Made by a program: the position numbers and the translations under genes. From Asterias rubens (Eukaryota; Echinodermata; Asteroidea; Forcipulatida; Asteriidae): a stretch of 64,000 bases of DNA. Below the pieces are notes generated by a model, which was not told where the DNA came from, did not search any database, and saw nothing but the letters and a program-made list of their open reading frames with translations. Where the stretch lies: the NCBI RefSeq assembly GCF_902459465.1, contig NC_047063.1, positions 7,439,343 to 7,503,342 on the forward strand, read 5' to 3'. Of the stretch, positions 55,441-64,000 are shown one piece after another. Each line of letters opens with the position of its first letter. The first letter of the stretch is position 1.

Positions 55441-58400
55441 ATTTTTATGAGACGTAAATTTAGACGTGATAGAACGTTCATTTCTAAGAGATTGAAACTT
55501 AGACGTGATAGAACGTTAATTTAGACGTAATAAAACGTAACTTGTGCATTTGAAGAACGTAAAATAAGTAAAGATCCATCACTTTGTTTGGTGACTGCTT
55601 CTAACAAAGTTCATCCAAGTCGTGAATATAAATACGGGTGAAACACACGCACACAAAAAGGGACAAATATTAATAACAGGAATTGTAAAAATGACCCTGT
55701 CCACAATACTGATACAATTAGGAATTGATTTGTTCTTTTTGGCTTCTCCACTTTTCCCCGTTCAACAGAAAAACTTCTAAAATACAAATAAAACAACATT
55801 TTACACCCTATGATCTTTGATGCGATGTAGGTAGTAAACAGTGTCTAAACTAGTTTGTACCGTGTTACATTCCAAGAAAGTAGATTTTTTGTAACATTCC
55901 ATAACAAATATTGATCACGAAATGTTCTCCAATACTCGTTCAATTAGTGAACATAAATAAAAAAGAATGAGACAACTGAAATGTGAATGAATTTTCTTGG
56001 TGGAACGGATTGCCTGGAACTGAATGCCACAGTTAATAATAAATACACGCTCTTGACAAGCGGTACCCCACCTTAATATGATCTTAGCATGTTAACTTCA
56101 TAAAAACTACCCCAATTTTGGTTTGCATTCCAAAACTCCGCTAGCTGGAAGACATTATATAAATAGTTTATAATTAAAAAGCTTTATTATACATATTATT
56201 TGTCTGAGAGTTTAAAGATATGCACTACAGACGAATAACAGCTGCTGTTTTTTGTTATGGTAATGATCTAAGGTCAATTGAGACATTGTTTAAAGCTGTC
56301 TGTATTTCAAATAAAGGTCAAAGTTCAAATAAGAACAATCCATTTTTTTTTAATGGGAGAAAGGCAACATTATCGTGCCCGAAGCAGCCGTCGATTGCAC
56401 CAAACTCTTCGTAACTTAGGATTAGTCTTGGACTTCCTTATTAGGATGCATTGAACCAATCCTAAGTTAGTTACTCGCCCTATAAACTTGAGATAGGATT
56501 AATCCTAGCGTTTCGTGAAATCGGCTGATATTCTTAACTAAACTACTGAACTTCAGTGTATTAAAAAAAAACAAGAAAAAAAAACGACCCCCATATAAAA
56601 AGAGAGAATCAAAACCTACAATACAAAATTATGAGAAAAGAACAATTTTTTCTGCCCCTTGGAAAAACTATGTCTGAAGTGAATTTTGTAATTAGGTCTA
56701 TAGAAAAAATTAAAATAATTTCGAATTTCGAATGAGAATATTTCTTGATGTGATTTGTTTTATGTGCGGATATGTTTTAAGGAGAACCACTCTACAGCTA
56801 TATACACCTGGATAGCGAGAAGCAATTATGGTTAGCAATCTGAAAAAGCACCAGAAACGTGGATTCAAATCTAAACCCCAAAGAAAACCCACATGTGATT
56901 TCCTATGCACTAAACATGCTGGCCTTACCCTTAAACAAAATTGAAACACCCTTAAAAAATTGGAACCACTGCAAACAAACAAATAATCTTTATAAACACC
57001 CACAATTTGGCATATTAGCAACAACATTAAAATATAAATATTTCTCCCGACCACAGATATGTACAGTAACTGATATTGTCAAAAAGATGACAATTTGAAA
57101 ACACAAAAGATTAATAACTCTCCTCTCTCTGATTGGCTATCCCTTAGCAACACAAAGGCACACATCCAAAATATACACAATTATCCATCAATCAGCGAGA
57201 TCTTCAAAGGAACTAGTTTTCTTAAAAGAGAGCTCTTGTTAAAACTTATCTGTGAAGTAACACACCATCAGTATTCATTCCGATTTAAGACTAAACTTAG
57301 AAACATCATTTCGTCTGCTCAGAACTGTACAGTCATTAGTGCAATATGTATGGGTTTGATAAAATTGCTTTTGCATACTTTGGAGCCCCTCCAATTTGGT
57401 TATTGAACAAGAGTGGTTTTCAATGTATTTGCTTGGCAAAAGCAAACATTGTATTTTCTAAATGAAATTTTTTATTTTTATTTTGATTTATTTAGTTTCA
57501 TTTGTATAAAATTGCAATTAATGACATTATGGTACTGAGCCGATGATTTATCCTTAATAATTGTTTTTTTTTTTAAAGTTCAACAACCTAGTGCAAAGAG
57601 AAAAACAAACAAATTTAACAAGTATTTGTTATTTGCAAAACAGCTGTTCTTAGAGACAGTAAAGCAAAATCTCACTTGAATTGCAACAAATTAAAAGGTT
57701 CACCCATTAATGTGTAATCTTCACTCAGAACTGTAATCCACTCGAAATTTTTACTTAAAAATTTGTAATTTATCAAAAGTTAAAAGGGCTGTGTCCTAAT
57801 GATCTACTCAAAATCAATTTCAGAGGAATTTGCAAACACTTTTGAAACAATAATTAAGTAAGATTAATATTGTTTACATCCTTAACACACCACACAAAAC
57901 TCTTCATGTACATTCACAAACGGCTCATCTCACATATCAACTTTCTGTACAAATCACAATTTTGATAGAAAACAAGTTTCTGATTTTACAGTGCCCAATA
58001 TTTTCAAAAGCTTGAAGTTAATAAGAGAGGGCGGTATTTTGGCTAATAGGAATGCAATTGAAGTAAATGTGCCATTTGCTTCCATATAAAATTGTAACCA
58101 CAATTGTGAATATATAAAACAAGGAGTAGGAGCATATAAGATTTATGATAAATGGCGAAAAGTGCACTAATTACCATCAAAATCACGCTTAATAACTTTA
58201 GGTGCTTTTTTACCCGAATTCAAGCTGTCAAAGATTTGCTTATTAAAATCACAAACTATTGGTGATTACTTTAAGTGTTGCCTTCACCAAGTTCCTTTCA
58301 CTTTTCTTGTCTGTTAATTGAAAGTTTTAATATTTAAGAAAGCTATATGACCAAAAATGTATTTAAAGAACGTGATTTCGACCCTGTAAGCCATGGACCT

Positions 58401-58830
58401 TTTGTAAGATACATTAATGCATACACGTGTGGACAAAGCTCCACACATATAGTTAGGGTTATTAACCCCTCAATCATGCTCCCCTATTGCTCTAAAATAA
58501 GGGAATCACTGAGTAGGCGATGAGGTCTGAAAATGCCGTTTAAAACCGGCAGGGTTGTGGTAATGCAATGAAGGACTATGCTGAAGTGTACCAACCTTTT
58601 AGTGCAAACCTTATATGTTATTCAACTCAGCCAGGATTTGATTAAAGGGTATTCAAGTTTTCTGGAACTTTTAGAACCGGGTGTCCAAATTGTTCACAAA
58701 CAATACATTTACATTTGTGTGATGGATAAGACATGGTGTCCAAAATGAAAACATGGTGTTCAAAAGACACCCAGACACCCCTTTGGCTGACCAATGGCAA
58801 TGAAGGCCTATCTTGCTGGAGGTGATCGGG
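55441..58830. other. No gene supported
   Basis: AT-rich, with a palindromic MITE at about 56405-56525. The open frames near 56.86-57.41 kb lack recognisable domains. Part could be 3' UTR of the alpha-2/delta gene, which transcribes toward it. Confidence 0.35.
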
Positions 58831-58839
58831 AATTAGGTA

Positions 58840-59050
58840 CAGCAATCATGAATGTTCATGACCTTGGACCAGGTATACCAGGTGCAGCAATCATGAATAT
58901 GCATGACCTGTAATCAGGTACAACAGGTACAGCAATGCATTCATGAACATTCATGACTAGTCTTGGATCATGTGGCAGGTACACAATCATGAATATTCAT
59001 GACCTGTAACCATGTGGCGGGTGTACAGCAATCATGAATATTCATTAATG
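58840..59050. repeat. Palindromic minisatellite (ATCATGAATATTCATGAC)
   Basis: About five degenerate units of 40-55 bp, each with the near-palindrome ATCATGAATATTCATGA and a CAGGTACAGCA spacer. Confidence 0.82.
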
Positions 59051-59224
59051 TGTGTAGCTGTCTTCCACACAATCACATCCCAGACTTAAATGATATTTGA
59101 ATCCCAAGCGTCACACCAAGAAGTTGAAATCTCTGTCCACACAGAATATTTAAAAAAAAGTCCAACCTCAGTAAAAACAATGAAAACTAGTCGAGTCACG
59201 ACACACATTAAGAAACCTGGGCTC

Positions 59225-59455
59225 AATGTCATGGCTCTGCATGCTTACCGCTTACAATTACCGTTCTCCACTTACAGGGCAAGCGCAAAATTTCTGCGGA
59301 AGCTGTAAGTGAAGAATGCCTATGTAATGTGGAGTAGGGCCCGGGTCAAAATTCCCTGTTAACCTGTGAAATACGCTTGACCTGAGCGCAGAATACCCTG
59401 CTTCCGCAAGCGCCGATTAGTTGCTTGCCGTAAGCAGAGCCATGATATCAAACCC
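59225..59455. mobile_element. MITE in the alpha-2/delta 3' region
   Basis: Inverted ends TCATGGCTCTGC and GCAGAGCCATGA 230 bp apart. Same family as 1480-1685. It lies about 115 bp past the alpha-2/delta stop codon. Confidence 0.72.
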
Positions 59456-59570
59456 TGAAGACATTGGATACAAATACACCGCACTCCAACAAATCCAGAA
59501 GGCCAGCCTTCCTTGTTTGATTGCTTTTTTAGTTTACTGTACAAATCTTTGGTCACTAGAGGGCCTACTG

Positions 59571-59681
59571 TCATGATCTTAGTGATGCTTGTGTGAGGAT
59601 TGCTTTCAGTAGCAGCATGAGTAGCATCCAACTCATGGACGGTCTAAGCCATGTTCCTCGACCACAATCAGTGGAATTTTC
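59571..59681 (-). CDS. CACNA2D: Alpha-2/delta terminal exon
   Basis: The acceptor TTTCAACAG opens ENSTDCGRGTWLRPSMS, then a hydrophobic stretch and ASLRS before TGA at 59573-59571. It matches the ENARECG start and hydrophobic end of vertebrate alpha-2/delta. Confidence 0.85.
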   Translation of the reverse strand, partial: ENSTDCGRGTWLRPSMSWMLLMLLLKAILTQASLRS

Positions 59682-60884
59682 CTGTTGAAACAAAAACGAA
59701 AATTTAGATTTAAGAGATGGAACAAATGTTTGAAAATTAACATAAAAAATTGAGGTATTTGAAACTTTGCATGGAGTATAATTAGGTGAGATTTTGGAAA
59801 TCTATTTGAGTAGTGTTGGGACTGAACATAACCAGAAGTTGACAACCACCGGTTCTTCCAGGCAACTGCCAGTTCTTTGTTAGAACCAACCTTGCTCAAA
59901 AGAGATTTACACTCAGTGCTACCATAATAATTGTACAAAGCTCCCTTATAATAGACTTTGACTGAGAATTGGTGAGGTATCAATGTTTGCGGCAACACCA
60001 TATGTATATCTACTTTGATGGATAGATTTTGTTCTTGGGGGAACTAGGTCTTGCTTTTCATTCTACTGCTGTAAAGTAGATTTTAGAACACAAGAGACTG
60101 CTTGGTTCTGAAAAGAACTGTCCTGCTACTTAACTAGTCATATAACCTTGGCGGAAGGTAGAAACTCAGCTGGGGACCTACTTTCCCTAAGTGGGTATAG
60201 GGAACTTCTCTTTATTTACTTCACTGCTGCTGAATAAGTTCTTAAAAGCTCCCTTCTTATTAGCCTTGATCAAGGCTGTTGACATACTGTTCCCCGGCCC
60301 GGTTCGCGGCACACGCATGCATGCAGTGCATACACAAATGTACATTACCATACATTGTACAGCGAGAACAGTACAGCGTAGTCATGAGTACGGTCGTGTC
60401 TCAACCTCGTACGTGTGGCTGTAACAACTTAGAAAGCACTAATTTATAACGTACAGATGGTACACACGTATGGATGGTACACATATTATACATGTACTAT
60501 ATGTGCGCGTTGTGTGCTATTATATGGGGCCGGGGTGCACTGGCAGAGTTCAACGCGGGAAGAGTAGCATCCTTTCTCTATGGTAGGATTTATGCCGATC
60601 GCGGCCGGCTGTAGCGCCTTGATCAAGGCTGCCTTCTTATAAAATCTGGTTCCCAGACTCCTCAACTTACCAATTCATGCTCCGAGTGGCATGATTCCGG
60701 TCGCCTACGATGCGTTTGTGTTCGTAACCTTTCACACCACTCGACGGAATTGTAGACAACCTTAGTAGGTTGCAAATTGATAGGGTCCGTGACCAGACAT
60801 TCACAGTCTGAATCCACCACTAATAAGATCAGATTACTGTGAGGAACGTTATGAATACTGTAAGATCTGAAAAGATAAACAAAA

Positions 60885-60956
<72 letters not shown>

Positions 60957-63941
60957 CATCGTATTTATAATGCAACTTTTGCAAAAGAAACAGAAAGTTA
61001 TCAAAGGGAAGGTATATGTTTGGTAATCACTCTTAAAATAATAAAAAAAACTTTCCGTTAGAAGCCTACAGCAGCTTTAAATAGTATAAAGCGTATTGAG
61101 AAACATTTCACTTCGAAGTGACATGGTTATGTAAAAAGATATCAGTTTTTTACCAGAATCTGGGAAGTGTTACTGTCAGTAGACTTCTCAGATTGTGTTT
61201 TCCTATTAGTGATTATTCTTCGCCCCAGATTTTAGGCGACATCTAAAAAATGAACCACCTTTTGAAGTGAAATTTTCACATGTTAGTTTTATTACATAGA
61301 TTGGACAATATAGGATTTGAGGCATTACAATGATTATAACCAAGAACCAGGCCTCGTTGGGATTAAACCACTAGTTGAAAACCTCTTCACCACACATTGG
61401 TTCCCTTATTTAAACATTGACTACTAATAATTTAAACAAACTATTTCATGACCAAATATTCCCCTAAACTCTTGCAAAAACCATTTGAAGAATGATTTTT
61501 CATTTTTACTTACTTCCGACAATACTGGCACTGAATGTAGCCATCTTTTGGAAGTCTCTCACTCTGTGCGATGAAGTACAACATTTCCTGATCACATGGT
61601 TCGTAAATCACCTCTTCAGCTGCAAACAACAACCAAATAGAGGTTTTAAAACTTTATTTTGTCCCTATATTTGGTTCCTACTCACACATGTATCTGGATG
61701 TTAGATAAAACTCAAGGCATAAGCTAATATATAGTATCAGATCCTAGGAGTAGAGGGAAATATTGTTATTACAGTTAGAATGTACTAAACAACAATCATA
61801 AAGAACCTGTACTACAAAATGTTTACAAGAATAACAAAAACAAAGGTTGATAAAACACTAATGTGGGCAACGAGCATGGATTGTATATAAAATAGCAAAG
61901 TATCAGATCCTAGGATTAAAGGGAAATGTGACTTAGACAGAATTAGGCCTACCTAACAATAAAGAACACCAGAGAAATAACACTGAAGAATGAATAATAA
62001 TAAATAAACTAAATAATTATTCAATAAAGCTAGTTACTTGACCATTGTTGCTAGTTAACCCTGTTTTCCTTAGACAGGTGTAGCACCCTTATGAATAATG
62101 ATGGAAAACATTGTCACTAATAATTACTGGAAAATTTGATTGGGGACGAGGGGTTACAGACCCCCCCCCCCCCCAGGACCCCTTATGGGGTTTGTTAGCA
62201 ATGGAAATATTTTACACACAATCTTCAATGCAATTTATCCTTGTGAGGATTCAAATTCAGGATAACAAAGCAAGAAATATGCTTTCGCTTTAAAACACTC
62301 AAACAAACAAATTTCAATTCAAAATTACAAAGAAGTACATATGGAATTACAAACAAGTTATCAAGAAACAAATGGGTAACAGCTGCAGTTGGGTGGAAGC
62401 AGGGGAGTTACAGACCCCCCTCCCCCCCCCAAAGGTCCCCTGACATGGTACACTGCTGAAAGCTTAGCAATGATAATTATTGTCAGGATAAACAGTCAAC
62501 CAATGTTCAATCAAATGGCAATTCAAGCGTACAAATTACATGTAGAACAAGTTATCAAGTTATTAAGTTATCAAAATGCAATTGTGTAAGATCTACAGTT
62601 TTTTACAGAAATATGGCCACATATTGGTTATCACAGACCAACATGGGTACACTCTGCTAATGACCAATGCATTTCTCAGTACTAGTGTGACTGAAACATT
62701 CAAATTCAAATGCAGAACATTCAATGTCAAGTTAAACAATATGTGAAATATAATTTTCATGAAAAGATTCAATCAAATGACAAGTCAAGAGTACAAAGAA
62801 CAAGTTATCAAGTTATCAAAATGCACTTGGGTACGAACTGCAGTTTTGTACAGAAATATGGTCACATATTGATGTCACAGGCCAACATAAGTACACTTAG
62901 CAATGACAAAAGTTTACACATAATCATCAATGCTATTCTCTGTAGCGAGATTGAGACATTCAAATTCAAAACATTTGTTGACAAGATAAACAAAGAATGA
63001 GATATGAATTTCATGAAAAGATTCAAACAAAAATGCAATTCAAAAGTACAAACAAAATAATAAATATGGAATTACAATCAAATTATCAAAATGCAATTGG
63101 GTAACAGCTCTGCAGTTTTTACAGAAATATGGTCACTATATATATCTATACATATTAAAGTGAGTATTACAATTAGTCCTGTGGTTGATCCGTTCTGTGT
63201 TGGGAGTTAGTCGCGCACACACTGGATGCGCTGTGTAATAAAGTCATAAACTTGCCATGGCGTTCAGTGTTGCGTGACAAAAAAAAGTGAATACGTATGT
63301 CTTTATACGCACGCGTTTCGGCATATAGAGCCTTTTGGAGACGCACAGCGTTTCAAATTTTGCGCGTATATCAAAGACACGCATCGGAGTTTCCCTCCCA
63401 GGGGTTAGAGACGTACGCAGAGCTAGCGTGATACGGCGCGCTGCCCATGGTAGCGAGGTTGGGGAGATGGCCTCAGCATTCGATCCAGAGCAGGCATAAA
63501 CAAGTACAAACATAAACATATTGATTTATAGCAAAAGGAGGAGCAAAGGAATAAGAGAAGGTATCAAGAGAAAGCGGACACAATGTAGCCAATTAAACTT
63601 ATCAATTTATAAACAATTGGTGGCTATGAACCAATAAGAGTACAGTTGTGAGGACAAAGGATGGTCAGTATGAAATGGTGGATTGTAAATGCATTGTATG
63701 TATTACATTGCGGGGAAACAAGGATATAGGATTAGAGAGCAAGCTGCATCAGGATTCAACTAACAATAGGCAATCATATATATATAAACATATGCATATA
63801 CCAATGCACAATTAAATCTCAACCAAGTCATGTTTAAACATTAATTGCACTTGGTAAATATCTATTGACTTACATGTACTTGTTGATGCCCCAACAAAGG
63901 AATCATCCCGACTGTAAAAGAGCCCAAGATGAGACAAAACC
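59571..63941 (-). CDS. CACNA2D: Voltage-gated calcium channel alpha-2/delta subunit, C-terminal part (delta), 4 exons, continues past right edge
   Basis: Exons 63941-63874, 61619-61514, 60866-60671 and 59681-59571 join in phase 1, 2 and 0. They encode the extracellular C-terminal (delta) portion of alpha-2/delta: VLSHLGLFYSRDDSF..., then EEVIYEPCDQEM...CQYCRK, then SYSIHNVPHSNLILLVVDSD...HRRRPESCH, then ENSTDCGRG and a hydrophobic end. HRRRPESCH and the SNL-x-x-VVD strand are hallmarks of CACNA2D1/2-type subunits. Family knowledge: alpha-2/delta is cleaved, glycosylated and membrane-anchored (now thought to be by GPI), and it traffics and tunes Cav1/Cav2 channels. The C-terminal run SWMLLMLLLKAIL fits a GPI signal or membrane segment. 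The VWA and cache domains lie beyond the right edge. Introns hold tandem repeats, an (AAT)n tract and a dispersed element. Confidence 0.88.
60104..60119 (-). terminator. Second histone-like stem-loop, weaker
   Basis: The minus strand reads AGTTCTTTTCAGAACC: a 5-bp stem with a UUUC loop, lacking the outer pair, inside the last alpha-2/delta intron. Confidence 0.3.
60266..60635. mobile_element. Dispersed element flanked by CCTTGATCAAGGCTG
   Basis: CCTTGATCAAGGCTG occurs at both ends as a direct repeat. The interior CATGAGTACGGTCGTGTCT matches the insertion at 11372-11895 in inverse orientation. Confidence 0.6.
60671..60866 (-). CDS. CACNA2D: Alpha-2/delta exon (n-1)
   Basis: A 196-nt exon, phase 2 to 0. 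The acceptor CTTTTCAG (60868-60867) is preferred because it restores KSYSIHNVPHSNL, which aligns better with the family than the CTTACAG nine bases downstream. The donor is GTAAGT at 60670. It carries HRRRPESCH. Confidence 0.88.
60885..60956. repeat. (AAT)n microsatellite beside an alpha-2/delta acceptor
   Basis: About 23 AAT units. On the gene strand it reads (ATT)n and ends about 17 bp before the CTTTTCAG acceptor. Confidence 0.95.
61514..61619 (-). CDS. CACNA2D: Alpha-2/delta exon (n-2)
   Basis: A 106-nt exon between GTTTGCAG and GTAAGT encodes EEVIYEPCDQEMLYFIAQSE to QCQYCR. The Cys pattern PCD...CxxC matches the delta segment of alpha-2/delta. Confidence 0.85.
62290..63140. repeat. Diverged ~250-bp tandem repeats in an alpha-2/delta intron
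   Basis: TTTACAGAAATATGG recurs near 62600, 62848 and 63117, with ACAAGTTATCAA and CAATTGGGTAACAGCT blocks at matching offsets. C-runs after GTTACAGACC at 62155 and 62408 look like further diverged units. Confidence 0.7.
63874..63941 (-). CDS. CACNA2D: Alpha-2/delta exon (n-3)
   Basis: A 68-nt exon between TTTGCAG and GTAAGT encodes VLSHLGLFYSRDDSFVGAST. It enters in phase 2 and leaves in phase 1, fitting the next exon. The identification rests mainly on phase and position. Confidence 0.7.
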
Positions 63942-64000
63942 CTGCAAAGAAGAAGATTCAAATGGCAAATATGAATTGGAGAATCTTTCATGAACTTGAC

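Noticed and set aside
56859-57406. Two plus-strand frames of 79 and 103 codons
   Set aside because: AT-rich sequence without domain, signal peptide or good splice context.
60857-60858. Acceptor CTTACAG for the penultimate alpha-2/delta exon
   Set aside because: Also in frame, but the upstream CTTTTCAG restores three residues that align with the family; kept only as a possible alternative site.

Overview
The window reads as animal nuclear DNA, probably from an echinoderm and most likely a sea star. Genes have GT-AG introns (one GC-AG). The orthologues recognised are animal-specific: Artemis nuclease, a voltage-gated calcium channel alpha-2/delta subunit and a Tctex-type dynein light chain. 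The spaces between genes are packed with short foldback (MITE-like) elements and tRNA-derived SINEs. No bacterial gene organisation, operon, CRISPR array or transposase ORF is visible. The species call is inference; no barcode gene is present.

Layout. About 1.1-14.7 kb (minus): the first five coding exons of DCLRE1C/Artemis, collinear with the first ~155 residues of the vertebrate protein; the rest lies beyond the left edge. About 14.8-28.9 kb: no gene I can support, only repeats and a long AT-rich stretch. About 29.0-31.2 kb (minus): an intronless three-Ig-domain type I membrane protein with a long Asp/Tyr-rich tail. About 33.6-38.7 kb (minus): a six-exon gene for a predicted type II membrane protein with a Ser/Thr-rich stalk and four Kazal domains. 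About 42.2-43.2 kb (minus): an intronless two-Ig paralogue with a short tail. About 45.7-47.6 kb (plus): an intronless three-Ig paralogue with a long tail. About 48.9-50.7 kb (minus): a secreted single-Kazal protein with a Thr-rich C-terminal region. About 52.1-52.8 kb (minus): an intronless Tctex-type dynein light chain. About 59.6-63.9 kb (minus): the last four coding exons of an alpha-2/delta gene; the rest lies beyond the right edge.

The central part (29-51 kb) alternates IgSF membrane receptors with Kazal proteins, all facing the cell surface or secreted. The two long-tailed Ig paralogues both end in SYV, a class I PDZ ligand, and both carry a YxN[VI] SH2-type motif. They look like a lineage-specific signalling receptor family; that role is inferred from the motifs. 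The Artemis and alpha-2/delta genes are conserved housekeeping or channel genes with no evident functional tie to the cluster.

Repeats. The commonest is a ~380 bp foldback element whose ends read like TTAAAGGCAGTGGACACTAT and its inverse, with about fifteen copies. At least seven other foldback families, SINE fragments, three microsatellites, a palindromic minisatellite and a ~250 bp tandem repeat fill introns and intergenic space. Element boundaries were read by eye and are approximate to a few bases.
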